NCBI GenBank assembly: GCA_021776135.1 | Contig: JAJFGL010000036.1 | Location: 62,001 to 126,000 of the forward strand | Origin: Kiloniellaceae bacterium | Lineage (GTDB): Bacteria; Pseudomonadota; Alphaproteobacteria; Kiloniellales; J153 | Length of the DNA: 64,000 bases | Direction: 5' to 3' | Shown here: in pieces, positions 54,810 through 63,185 of the stretch | How the letters are laid out: each line of letters starts with the position of its first letter | How positions within the stretch are numbered: the stretch's first letter is position 1 | Translations under genes and position numbers: made by a program | Notes under the pieces: model-generated | What the model was told of the DNA's origin: nothing | What the model saw: only the letters and a program-made list of their open reading frames with translations | The model's database searches: none

Positions 54810-55742
54810 ATGCGCCGCGCCGCGAGCTTGTCCAAATACATCGCCGAAGGTGGCGTGTCGAAATCCCGGGCGCTCGCGGTCGCGGCGCTCATTCTCTTGG
54901 GCGCTGTTTTTCCCGCTTTTCTCGGCTTTGAGTTGACCCGTGGGATCCTGTCACCCGGACCTCGTTCCGTTAGCGATGTGCTGATGGATTTCGACCACCA
55001 GGGCTTCGATCTCGAGGCCTTGCTCCTGGGCAAGGGCGCGGTTCCAAGAGTATTCCTGCCGGCCCTGCCGCGCGATTGGCGAAAGCTCGCGAAAGCCACA
55101 GAACGAAAGCACGCCTTCACCATGATCGTTCTGCCCCTGATACTCCAAGCCAATGAAATCCTGCTGATGGAGAAGGAGCGGTTACGCGCCTTGTCGGCCC
55201 GGATTAACGCGAAGGAACCCCTGTCGGAGACGGATCGGGCCTGGATACGGAGCTTGGCCGGGCTCTATAAGCTCGAAGCGCCGGAAGCGGACGGCGAAGC
55301 CGTGCGCGCCTTGCTGCGCCGGGTCGATATCGTTCCGCCCTCTCTGGCCATCGCCCAGGCGGCGATCGAGTCCGGCTGGGGCACCTCGCGCTTCACGACC
55401 CAGGGCAACGCCCTGTTCGGACAATGGAGCAGCGACGAGAAGGGCAACAATATGATCCCGGCGGGGCGCGATGCCGGACGGACCTATGGGATTCAACGTT
55501 TTGGCACCTTGCTGGAATCGATCCAGGCCTACATGCGCAACCTGAATTCGCATCGGGCCTACCGGAAATTCCGGGCCGTGCGAGCCAAGATACGTGCGGC
55601 CGGGGATGAGGTCACGGGGTTGCCCCTGGCCAAGCTGCTCGGGTCTTATTCCCAACAGGGCCCGAAGTACGTCAAGGCCCTGACTTCGATCATAAAAAAG
55701 AACCGCTTGGCCAGTTTAGACGGCGCGGCTTTACGGCTCTAA
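54810..55742 (+). CDS. Bax-like glucosaminidase-domain protein
   Basis: This 310-residue protein has an N-terminal membrane anchor (LAVAALILLGAVFPAFLGF) and a C-terminal glucosaminidase domain. The sequence SLAIAQAAIESGWGTSRFTT contains the catalytic Glu, and GNALFGQWSSDEKGNNMIPA the family-typical loop. The ending GLPLAKLLGSYSQQGPKYVK, followed by a conserved terminal helix, matches E. coli Bax. It probably cleaves peptidoglycan in the periplasm. It overlaps the small gene on the opposite strand by 4 bp at their ends. Confidence 0.88.
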   Translation: MRRAASLSKYIAEGGVSKSRALAVAALILLGAVFPAFLGFELTRGILSPGPRSVSDVLMDFDHQGFDLEALLLGKGAVPRVFLPALPRDWRKLAKATERKHAFTMIVLPLILQANEILLMEKERLRALSARINAKEPLSETDRAWIRSLAGLYKLEAPEADGEAVRALLRRVDIVPPSLAIAQAAIESGWGTSRFTTQGNALFGQWSSDEKGNNMIPAGRDAGRTYGIQRFGTLLESIQAYMRNLNSHRAYRKFRAVRAKIRAAGDEVTGLPLAKLLGSYSQQGPKYVKALTSIIKKNRLASLDGAALRL

Positions 55743-55969
55743 TCCAAAGGATTCCGCGGCCCGTCGTCGTGGCCGTGGCGATGGCTATAAAACACCAAGG
55801 CCATCAATCCGCCGCCCAGGAGCAGACTGAACACGGCGCCCAGAATGAGCGCGATCAGCCCGTGAACCCCGATCTGAACATCCGCCATGCGCCACCACGA
55901 ATAGGCCCCCGAGGCAATGGCCAAGATAAGCAGTCCGAACAGGGATAGGGCCAGCAGAGCGATTCGCAT
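55739..55969 (-). CDS. small membrane protein of unknown function
   Basis: This 76-residue protein from the ATG at 55969 has two helices (MRIALLALSLFGLLILAIAS and GLIALILGAVFSLLLGGGLM) and ends in a His-rich tail SHRHGHDDGPRNPLD. The longer in-frame extension upstream is the antisense translation of the neighbouring tRNA-Leu and is an artefact. No family name can be given. Confidence 0.7.
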   Translation of the reverse strand: MRIALLALSLFGLLILAIASGAYSWWRMADVQIGVHGLIALILGAVFSLLLGGGLMALVFYSHRHGHDDGPRNPLD

Positions 55970-56109
55970 ATATATACCGGGGGCCGCGATGTAAGGGTGC
56001 ATTCTATCGCGGCGGCGGCGCGAAGGCCAGATTCCCGTTGCTCTTGGCGCTCCGCGCGTTATAAATCCGGCTCCGTGCCTTGCGGCGCCGGGCCTGCGTT
56101 CGGAACCGG

Positions 56110-56196
56110 GCGGCTGTGGCGGAATCGGTAGACGCGCAGCGTTGAGGGCGCTGTGGGGGAAACCCCGTGGAGGTTCAAGTCCTCTCAGCCGCACCA
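56110..56196 (+). tRNA. tRNA-Leu (anticodon GAG)
   Basis: GCGGCTG pairs with CAGCCGC to form the acceptor stem, the anticodon stem is CAGCG/CGCTG around loop TTGAGGG, the long variable arm is TGGGGGAAACCCCG and the T-arm is GAGG TTCAAGT CCTC. CCA is encoded. The long variable arm confirms leucine. Confidence 0.97.
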
Positions 56197-56296
56197 AGGC
56201 ACGAAACGCGGCCCGGCCAGCCTTTTCAGGCTTGGATGGGCCAGGTAAAGATTGACGATAGCCGCCGGAATTCTTGTCTACCCCGGCGGTTCGGAT

Positions 56297-56383
56297 GCGG
56301 CTGTGGCGGAACTGGTAGACGCGCTAGCTTCAGGTGCTAGTTCTCGCAAGGGAGTGGAGGTTCGAGTCCTCTCAGCCGCACCA
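56297..56383 (+). tRNA. tRNA-Leu (anticodon CAG)
   Basis: The acceptor stem is identical to that of the first tRNA-Leu. The anticodon stem CTAGC/GCTAG encloses loop TTCAGGT with anticodon CAG. The variable arm is TTCTCGCAAGGGA and CCA is encoded. The two leucine tRNAs are 100 bp apart and may be cotranscribed. Confidence 0.97.
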
Positions 56384-56463
56384 CGCTTCGCCCTTACGGG
56401 CTACGCGTGGTGCAGCCACGGGTAACCGTTAGAGCCCAGAGCGTTTTCCGGCCAGCATTAGCA

Positions 56464-56964
56464 TCAATTTTCGCCGGCCCAGGCCGCGTTCTCGGCCCGG
56501 ATACGGACCCATAAAACCGCCGCGTTCATCAAACTGAAGGCCAGGGCGATCTCCCAGGCGCCGAAAGCCAGGGGCAGAACCGCGATCTCCAGGGCGACGA
56601 TCGTGTAGTTGGGGTGGCGCAGGAAGCGGTAGGGACCGCGGCGGACCGGATCCTGTCCGGGCAGGGTCACGATGCGCGTTGTCCAGCGCCCGCCGAGGCT
56701 GACGATGACCCAAACGCGGGCCCCTTGAAGACCCAGGAATAAGGCCAGCAACCAAGGATCCGGCGCCGTTTGCCCTGGGATCAGGACGAAAATCGACACC
56801 AGCCAGGCCCCATGTACGAGCACGATGGCGGGGTAGTGCGCCGCGCCGTGTTCGATCCCGCCCGCCCCCTTGAGGCGGCGCGTATTACGCCGCGCCAAAA
56901 TCAATTCGCCCAGGCGCTGAAGCGCAACCAGGAGTACGATGGCTTGCGGCCAACCTAGCGGCAT
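56464..56964 (-). CDS. isoprenylcysteine carboxyl methyltransferase (ICMT)-family protein
   Basis: The product has 166 residues from the ATG at 56964 (MPLGWPQAIVLLVALQRLGE) with four or five helices. The SAM-binding signature is GPYRFLRHPNYTIVALEIAV, near residues 110-130. It lies 5 bp after the type III polyketide synthase gene. In Streptomyces, a homologous pair (SrsA/SrsB) makes and O-methylates alkylresorcinols, so this enzyme probably methylates the polyketide product rather than a protein. Confidence 0.87.
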   Translation of the reverse strand: MPLGWPQAIVLLVALQRLGELILARRNTRRLKGAGGIEHGAAHYPAIVLVHGAWLVSIFVLIPGQTAPDPWLLALFLGLQGARVWVIVSLGGRWTTRIVTLPGQDPVRRGPYRFLRHPNYTIVALEIAVLPLAFGAWEIALAFSLMNAAVLWVRIRAENAAWAGEN

Positions 56965-56969
56965 GGAAC

Positions 56970-58013
56970 CTAAGAGGCCTCCAACAGCGCGAATGCGGCA
57001 CTGAAGCCCGGCCCCAGGGAAGACAGGAGATGCCGCCCCCTCAGACCCCGGCGCAGGGCGGCCTCGAGCACAAACATGACCGTGGTGGCCGACATGTTGC
57101 CGTAATCGCGTAAAACCTGCCGGGCGTCCGCCATGGCGCCCGGCGGCATATCGAAAGCGGCTTCCATTGCCTCGATCACCTTGGCGCCGCCGGGGTGGCA
57201 GATGGCGCCCGCCAGATCGCCGCGCGCTAACCCCTGGCCGGCCAAAAAGCCATCCACGGCGGCGCGGTATTCGGCCCGGACGATGCTGGGTATATTGCGC
57301 GAAAACAGAACCCCGAAGCCATCGTCTTCGATGCGCCAACCCATGACATCCAGGGAATCCGGCCAAGTGTACTCGCCCCAGGCGGCGATCGATGGGGCAT
57401 CGCCGGGCCCTTCGGTGGATAGCAGGGCGGCGGCGGCGCCATCGCCGAACAGAGCGGTCGCGACCACGTTGCTTTTCGATGTATCGGTGTTGCGAAATGT
57501 CAAGCCGCACAGTTCGACCACCAGAAACAAGACCTTGCTGCCCGGTATGGCCCGGGCCAGGGCGGCGGCCCGGGCCAGGCCCAAAACGCCGCCCGCGCAG
57601 CCCAGTCCGAATATGGGCAAGCGGTGCAAATCGCGGCGCAAGGGCATGACCGCCATCAAGCGGGCTTCCAGGCTCGGGGCCGCCATGCCCGAGGTGGTCA
57701 CGGTCACCACCGCATCGACCGCGCCCGGATCGACGCCCGCGTGCTCCAGGCAGGCCTCGGCGGCGGTGCGAAGCAAGGTCACGGCATGTTCAGCGAAGAG
57801 GGCGCTGCGTTCTTTCCAGCCGTGGGACTGGGCGTACCATTCCAGGGGGACGCAGGAATAGCGGGTACAAATGCCGGCATTTTCGAAGACCGGCGCCAAG
57901 CGCGCGATATCCGTTCCCCGATCCGCGAAGATCGCGCGGGCGCGTTCGGCCACTTCGCGCTGATCGAGCGCGAATGGCGGTACCGCCGTGGCGAGTGATA
58001 GCAGTTGAACCAG
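56970..58013 (-). CDS. type III polyketide synthase (chalcone/alkylresorcinol synthase-like)
   Basis: The catalytic triad is clear: Cys in PIFGLGCAGGVLGLA, His in ICHPGGAKVIEAME and Asn in DYGNMSATTVMFVLE. The first ATG or GTG (57953) would remove the conserved N-terminus. The frame upstream continues LLSLATAVPPFALDQREV and is closed by a TAA at 58027, so translation probably starts at CTG 58013, preceded by AAGGA at 9 nt, giving 347 residues. The enzyme elongates an acyl-CoA with malonyl-CoA to a pyrone or resorcinol lipid. With the ICMT-like gene it forms an operon for membrane phenolic lipids or pyrones. Confidence 0.9.
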   Translation of the reverse strand: MVQLLSLATAVPPFALDQREVAERARAIFADRGTDIARLAPVFENAGICTRYSCVPLEWYAQSHGWKERSALFAEHAVTLLRTAAEACLEHAGVDPGAVDAVVTVTTSGMAAPSLEARLMAVMPLRRDLHRLPIFGLGCAGGVLGLARAAALARAIPGSKVLFLVVELCGLTFRNTDTSKSNVVATALFGDGAAAALLSTEGPGDAPSIAAWGEYTWPDSLDVMGWRIEDDGFGVLFSRNIPSIVRAEYRAAVDGFLAGQGLARGDLAGAICHPGGAKVIEAMEAAFDMPPGAMADARQVLRDYGNMSATTVMFVLEAALRRGLRGRHLLSSLGPGFSAAFALLEAS

Positions 58014-58261
58014 ATCTAAGTTTCCTTACGCGAATGTGAAATGATCGCCAAAATAGAACTTACCGGGATCGAGAATTCCACACAAACCGCGCCCTCGACC
58101 ATAAGATCATTAGGGGCAATGGGCTCCAGCAGGATGTGAAATGGGCTGTTTACGGCATAGTTATTTTGTTAGAACTCCGCCTGCCTTGAGCGGCCGCTAA
58201 CTCCGAATTATGGCTCGCGCGCTGCAAGGACGGCGATTGGCATCGGGGGTCCAGGAATCAA

Positions 58262-59665
58262 GTGGCGGCCAAGAAACGGAAAAAACCGGTAAAGACTTCC
58301 GGCGCGGAAGAGGCGCCGCCTAAAGCTAGCTTGGGCCCGGCGGCGCGTCTTCGTAACTATTTTCTGGCCGGTATTCTGGTCACCGCGCCCATCAGCATCA
58401 CCTTCTGGCTGACCTGGAAAGTCATCGGTTTCATCGACGACTCTGTTACGCCGCTGCTCCCGCCGCAATGGACCCCGGAAACCTACCTCCCCTTCGCGGT
58501 GCCCGGTTTCGGTTTGGTTATCGCCGTCGCCGTTCTGATTCTCATAGGCATCTTGGCGACCGGGTTCGCCGGCCGCTTGGCGACAAGCTTCAGCGAACTC
58601 CTGGTAGCGCGGGTTCCCGTCGTCCGCAGTATCTATAGCTGGACCAAGCAGGTCTTCGAGACCGTTCTGTCGCAGCGGAAATCCACTTTCAACGAGGTCG
58701 TCATGGTCGAATACCCCGCGCGCGGGACTTGGGCCATAGGATTCATTACCGGGCGCACGGAAGGCGAGGTCCAGGATCTGACCGACGCGACCGTGTACAA
58801 TGTCTTCGTTCCGGCGACCCCCAACCCGACGACGGGTTTCCTCTTGTTCATTCCCGAACAAGATCTGCGGCGGCTGGATTTAACCGTGGAGGAGGGTATC
58901 AAGCTGGTGATTTCCAGCGGTATCGTTACCCCCGACGCCAAGGAGAGGCGCCAAGCGCCAGCCAAGAATGCATCGCCGGAAGACCAGGAGCCTCATCACG
59001 TCGCGCGGCCCGGCGTGATCCGCCGGTTGCGCAACTATTTCTTCGCCGGCATCCTGGTGTCGGCGCCGATCAGCATCACGATCTGGCTGGCGTGGGAATT
59101 CGTCGCCTACGTGGACGACCGGGTAACGCCCTTGATACCTCCCACGTGGAACCCGGAAACTTATCTGCCCTTCGGCCTGCCCGGTCTTGGGATCGTGATC
59201 GTTGTCTTTAGCCTGATTATGATCGGTTTCGTCACCGCCGGCTTGATCGGACGCACCATGATCGGCATGGGCGAGCGGTTGCTCGACCGCATGCCCGTGG
59301 TCCGCAGCCTCTATAGCGCCGTGAAGCAAGTTGTCGAGACCGTTTTCAAGGAGCAATCCAAGGCCTTTCGCGAGGTCGTTCTGATCCAGTATCCGCGCCC
59401 GGACTCCTGGGCAATCGGCTTCATTACCGGGCAGACCGACAGCCATGTCCAGGATCACGCACCCCGCGAGGTGGTCAACGTTTTCCTGCCGACAACCCCG
59501 AACCCGACCTCGGGCTTCCTGCTTTTCGTCGCCCGCGAGGAAATCCAGCCCTTGCGCATGTCTATCGAGGAGGGGATCAAAATGGTCGTGTCGGGCGGCA
59601 TCGTAACGCCGGGTACCGGGGATACAGACGAACCCGGTAAAGAAACCCAACCTAGCCCGACCTGA
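58262..59665 (+). CDS. tandem DUF502 membrane protein
   Basis: This 467-residue protein consists of two homologous DUF502 units (residues 20-235 and 250-455). Each begins RLRNYFLAGILVTAPISITF or RLRNYFFAGILVSAPISITI, then PETYLPF, VPVVRSIYSWTKQVFETV or MPVVRSLYSAVKQVVETV, and ends in a short soluble part with PNPTTGFLLF/PNPTSGFLLF and EEGIK.VIS/VVSGGIVTP. Ordinary family members have one unit of about 200 residues. The function of DUF502 is unknown; plant COV1-like proteins share it. GTG is the start codon. It converges with recG, overlapping by 14 bp. Confidence 0.9.
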   Translation: MAAKKRKKPVKTSGAEEAPPKASLGPAARLRNYFLAGILVTAPISITFWLTWKVIGFIDDSVTPLLPPQWTPETYLPFAVPGFGLVIAVAVLILIGILATGFAGRLATSFSELLVARVPVVRSIYSWTKQVFETVLSQRKSTFNEVVMVEYPARGTWAIGFITGRTEGEVQDLTDATVYNVFVPATPNPTTGFLLFIPEQDLRRLDLTVEEGIKLVISSGIVTPDAKERRQAPAKNASPEDQEPHHVARPGVIRRLRNYFFAGILVSAPISITIWLAWEFVAYVDDRVTPLIPPTWNPETYLPFGLPGLGIVIVVFSLIMIGFVTAGLIGRTMIGMGERLLDRMPVVRSLYSAVKQVVETVFKEQSKAFREVVLIQYPRPDSWAIGFITGQTDSHVQDHAPREVVNVFLPTTPNPTSGFLLFVAREEIQPLRMSIEEGIKMVVSGGIVTPGTGDTDEPGKETQPSPT

Positions 59666-61733
59666 GAAAACGCACCGCGAGGTCGCGCTCGAACAAATAG
59701 AGCAGCACTCGCAAGGACTGCCCGCGCGGGCTTTGCAGTTCCGCGTCGCGGTCCAGGATCAGCCGGGCGTCATCGCGCGCCGCATCCAGCAATTCCCGGT
59801 GCACGGCCAAATCGGCCAGGCGGAATTCAGGCATGCCGCTTTGCCGGGTGCCCAGCACTTCGCCCGCGCCGCGTAGGCGCAAATCCTCCTCGGCGATCTT
59901 GAAACCGTCGTCGGTTTCACGCATGACCCTCAGCCGGGCCCGCGCGGTTTCGCCAAGCGGTCCCTGGTAGAGCAGCAAACAGGTAGATTTAGCGGCGCCC
60001 CGGCCGATCCGGCCGCGCATCTGATGGAGTTGCGCCAAACCGAAGCGCTCGGCGTGTTCGATGACCATGATACTGGCCTTGGGCACGTCGACGCCGACCT
60101 CGATCACGGTGGTGGCGACCAGCAAATCCAGATCGCCCTCGGCGAAGGCGGACATGGCGGCATCCTTCTCCTTACTCTTCATGCGCCCGTGTATGAGCCC
60201 GACCCTGGCCCCGAAACGCGCGCTCAGGGCGGCGCAGCGTTCCTTCACGGCGGCGAGGTCGCTGACTTCCGATTCCTCGACCAAGGGGCAAATCCAATAA
60301 ACCTTGGCTTCTGACTCAAGCGCCCGCCCGACGCCGTCCACGACTTCGCTCAGGCGGTCCAGGGACAAGGTCCGGGTATCGATCGGCAGGCGCCCGGCTG
60401 GCTTTTCGGTCAGGCGGGAAACCTCCATGTCGCCATAGGCGGTAAGGACCAGGGTCCGGGGAATGGGGGTCGCGGTCATGACCAGCATATCGACGGCCTT
60501 GCCCTTGGCGGCCAGGCCGATGCGCTGGTGAACCCCGAAACGGTGCTGCTCGTCGATAACCACAAGGCCCAGATCGCGGAAAGCGATGTCCTGCTGGAAC
60601 AAGGCGTGGGTGCCGATGGCCATGGCGGAGCGCCCATCGCTCAGGCGTTCGACCGCCTCGCGCCGGGCCTTGCCCTTATCGCGCCCGGTCAGGAGTTCGA
60701 CCTCAAGCCCGGCGGCCGCGGCCAGGGGCGCGATGCTGCGAAAGTGCTGTCGGGCGAGGATTTCGGTCGGCGCCATGATCGCAGCCTGGGCCCCGGATTC
60801 GACCGCATTGACCATGGCCAGCAGCGCTACCACGGTCTTACCGCTGCCGACATCGCCCTGAAGCAGACGCAGCATACGGGCGCCGCGGGCCATATCGGCG
60901 GCGATCTCCTCTCCGGCCCGCTGTTGCGAATCCGTCAAGGCGAAGGGCAGGGCCGCCAAGACCTTGGCGCGAAGGTGGCCGTCGCCGCGAAATTCGCGCC
61001 CATGTTGTTGGCGCTGAAAATGCCGGACCAGGGCCAAGGCCAATTGATTGGCCAGCAACTCGTCATAGGCCAGGCGCGCGCGTGCCGGCGTGCCGGGGTC
61101 CAAATCCTCACTACCTTGGGGGCTGTGGACCCTGGCCAGGGCCTCACGCCATGGAGGCCAAGCCTGTTGTTCCAGATAGGCCCGGTCCAGCCATTCTGGC
61201 AGGACCGGGGCTCGCTCCCAGGCCGCCCGCACTGCCTTGCTCAAGGGCTTCAGAGTCAGACCGGCGGTCAAGGGATAGACTGGCTCCACCGTCTTGAGTT
61301 TCTGCAATTCCGCCAAGCGGCCGATATGGTCGGGGTGGGTCATCTGCAGCCGGCCACCGAAGGCCTCGACACGGCCGCTGACAACCCGTTCCTCACCGGG
61401 CGGTAAAATCTTGGTCAGGTAGTCGGGCCGGGCATGGAAAAACACCAATTCGAGATCGCCGGTCTCGTCGCTGCAGGAAATGCGGTACGGCTGGCGGCGG
61501 TTACGCGGGGCTTCGTGGGCACCGACGCGCAGAGTAATGGTGGCGATGCGGCCCGCCTCCGCCGCCGCGATCTTGGGCGCATAGCGCCGGTCGATCAGGC
61601 CGCTGGGCAGGTGCCAGCACAGGTCCACCACATGAGGCCCGGCCAGGCGCTCGACCAGTTTGGCGTATCGCGGCCCAATGCCCGGCAGTGACGAGACCGG
61701 CGCGAAGAGGGAAAATAGAACTTCCGGGCGCAC
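59652..61733 (-). CDS. recG: ATP-dependent DNA helicase RecG
   Basis: This 693-residue helicase has an N-terminal wedge domain (FAPVSSLPGIGPRYAKLVER, HLPSGLIDRRYAP), Walker A RLLQGDVGSGKTVVALLAM, the DEQH box in VVIDEQHRFGVHQR, TATPIPRTLVLTAYGDMEVS and the helicase C domain with MRGRIGRGAAKSTCLLLYQG. It reverses stalled replication forks. I set the start at GTG 61733 (reading MRPEVLFSLFAPV), which matches alphaproteobacterial RecG. An upstream GTG at 61757 lies within the inserted repeat element and would add eight element-derived residues. The stop is within the end of the DUF502 gene. Confidence 0.95.
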   Translation of the reverse strand: MRPEVLFSLFAPVSSLPGIGPRYAKLVERLAGPHVVDLCWHLPSGLIDRRYAPKIAAAEAGRIATITLRVGAHEAPRNRRQPYRISCSDETGDLELVFFHARPDYLTKILPPGEERVVSGRVEAFGGRLQMTHPDHIGRLAELQKLKTVEPVYPLTAGLTLKPLSKAVRAAWERAPVLPEWLDRAYLEQQAWPPWREALARVHSPQGSEDLDPGTPARARLAYDELLANQLALALVRHFQRQQHGREFRGDGHLRAKVLAALPFALTDSQQRAGEEIAADMARGARMLRLLQGDVGSGKTVVALLAMVNAVESGAQAAIMAPTEILARQHFRSIAPLAAAAGLEVELLTGRDKGKARREAVERLSDGRSAMAIGTHALFQQDIAFRDLGLVVIDEQHRFGVHQRIGLAAKGKAVDMLVMTATPIPRTLVLTAYGDMEVSRLTEKPAGRLPIDTRTLSLDRLSEVVDGVGRALESEAKVYWICPLVEESEVSDLAAVKERCAALSARFGARVGLIHGRMKSKEKDAAMSAFAEGDLDLLVATTVIEVGVDVPKASIMVIEHAERFGLAQLHQMRGRIGRGAAKSTCLLLYQGPLGETARARLRVMRETDDGFKIAEEDLRLRGAGEVLGTRQSGMPEFRLADLAVHRELLDAARDDARLILDRDAELQSPRGQSLRVLLYLFERDLAVRFLRSG

Positions 61734-61740
61734 GCGCTCT

Positions 61741-62011
61741 CTAGGGCCTGCGGACACTTAGGATGCCGCCGAGGCGGGATCGGATTATCCCACCCGTTAG
61801 GAACGGGCGGCGCCGTGTGGCAGGCCCCCCACAAGCCGTTCGCGACGCGGCGGGTGGGATAATCCGACCCGTCCCAGCGGGATTGGGCCAGAATGACGCG
61901 AGGCCGCGTCGCTCGTCCTTGAATATGCGCTGCATGTCCGGCGTCCTCGCTCCTAACCTCGCGTCATTCTGGCCCAACCGCGGCGGCATCCTAAGTGTCC
62001 ACAGGCCCTAG
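61741..62011. mobile_element. 271-bp MITE-like palindromic element
   Basis: The ends are inverted repeats of 31 bp with one mismatch, starting CTAGGGCCTG at 61741 and ending CAGGCCCTAG at 62011; TA or CTAG may be the target duplication. Inside are two more perfect inverted repeats: a 16-bp pair at 61781-61796 and 61851-61866, and a 21-bp pair at 61883-61903 and 61957-61977. No transposase is encoded. It fills the whole space between recG and the DUF4197 gene, begins 7 bp before the recG start and supplies the TAG stop of the DUF4197 gene. It probably was mobilised by a transposase elsewhere. Confidence 0.8.
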
Positions 62012-62757
62012 GAACCGAAGACGCGCTGGAGCAGTTCGGTAGTGCGCTTGGCCGGGTCTTGGCGAATCGCGGCCTCTTCCTTGGCGATGTAGAAGAAGAT
62101 TCCCTCCAGGCCCTGTTCGACCACGTAGGAGGTCAGGTCCGCCTTGACGTCGGGAACCAGAGGGATGGTGTCGTACTGGCCCATCATCTTGTCGTAAGCG
62201 GCGATGGCGCCGACCTCGGACAGAGACCGGTCCACGATGGGTTCCATGCGGATGCTCAAAGGCGTCGTCATCTTGCCTTTGAAGTACTGGGTCGCGGCAT
62301 CGTCGGGCCCGTCGAGTATGCCCTTGGCGTCGTCCAGGGTCATCTCGCCGATAGCGTCGAGGAATAGCGCCTTGGCCTCGGGCGCGGCGGCTTCCGCGCC
62401 GCGATTAAGGCGGGTTTCCAAGTCGTCCGCCAGGTCCGCCATGCCGAACTTGCCGAGTACCTTTTGTACGTCCCGCAGGGCGCCGGGCAGGGGGATATGA
62501 ATTTCAGGATCGGCGTTGAAGCCGTCGCGGGCGCCAACTTGAGACACCACCTTCTCCGACCCGATCTTTAGCGCCTCGCGCAGGCCGGCGATAATATCGT
62601 CATTGGAAAGCACATCCGCGGCGTTATCAGGTGAAAGAGACTTGAGGCCGCCCAAGGCATTCTTGGCTTTGTCAAGAAAACCGGCTTGAGCCGCCGATAT
62701 ACCGCCAAGACACGTAGCCGAGGCCAAGACGGTCGCGAATGTTCTGCGGCTTAGCAT
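62008..62757 (-). CDS. DUF4197 family protein
   Basis: This 249-residue protein has an N-terminal signal peptide (FATVLASATCLGGISAAQAG) and a helical domain. Recognisable segments are LREALKIGSEKVVSQVGARD, IHIPLPGALRDVQKVLGKFG and GIFFYIAKEEAAIRQDPAKR, which are typical of DUF4197. It is predicted periplasmic; the function is unknown. The last codons read VFGS, and the stop TAG lies in the inverted repeat of the adjacent element. Confidence 0.88.
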   Translation of the reverse strand: MLSRRTFATVLASATCLGGISAAQAGFLDKAKNALGGLKSLSPDNAADVLSNDDIIAGLREALKIGSEKVVSQVGARDGFNADPEIHIPLPGALRDVQKVLGKFGMADLADDLETRLNRGAEAAAPEAKALFLDAIGEMTLDDAKGILDGPDDAATQYFKGKMTTPLSIRMEPIVDRSLSEVGAIAAYDKMMGQYDTIPLVPDVKADLTSYVVEQGLEGIFFYIAKEEAAIRQDPAKRTTELLQRVFGS

Positions 62758-62910
62758 GAAGAACCTCCTCAGTCAGGTGGATTGTTATTTGGCGCGATTT
62801 TATGCCCGTGGCGCCGAATTGACAAACGTCCCATGAAACCTGATGGAAGAGTCTGGATAGGCCAATTCGGGCCTGACACGGCGGCTTCGACGTTCTATAT
62901 CCTAGTCGAT

Positions 62911-63183
62911 ATGACGGATAAAATGACGATCCGGCGCAAGCGGCTGCGTTTTCGCTGCTGGCACCGGGGTATGAAGGAATTGGACCTCCTCCTGGGCGGT
63001 TTCGCGGATCGGGAACTCGGTGCCATGGACGAGGCCGAGTTGGACCGCTTCGAGGCCCTGCTCGAAGTGCCGGAGCCGACCCTCTATGCCTGGTTCACCG
63101 GCCAGGCCAAGCCCGCGCCGGAACACGATAATGAAGTTTCCCGCCGCCTGATCGCCTTCAAAATTTCGCCGGAAACCCCTTGA
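62911..63183 (+). CDS. sdhE: FAD assembly factor SdhE
   Basis: This 90-residue protein starts at ATG 62911 (MTDKMTIRRKRLRFRCWHRG). The RGxxE motif, used to help attach FAD covalently to succinate dehydrogenase, is RGMKE at residues 19-23, followed by LLLGGFADREL. The in-frame extension from 62782 is not family-like. It precedes mfd immediately, the gene order found in many alphaproteobacteria. Confidence 0.93.
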   Translation: MTDKMTIRRKRLRFRCWHRGMKELDLLLGGFADRELGAMDEAELDRFEALLEVPEPTLYAWFTGQAKPAPEHDNEVSRRLIAFKISPETP

Positions 63184-63185
63184 AG

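Noticed and set aside
55970-56197. In-frame extension of the small membrane protein gene to 56197
   Set aside because: Its sequence is the antisense translation of the tRNA-Leu gene, a known artefact; the ATG at 55969 gives a normal membrane protein start.
61741-62011. Short reading frames inside the palindromic element
   Set aside because: They are Arg/Pro/Gly-rich readings of inverted repeats without ribosome sites or similarity.
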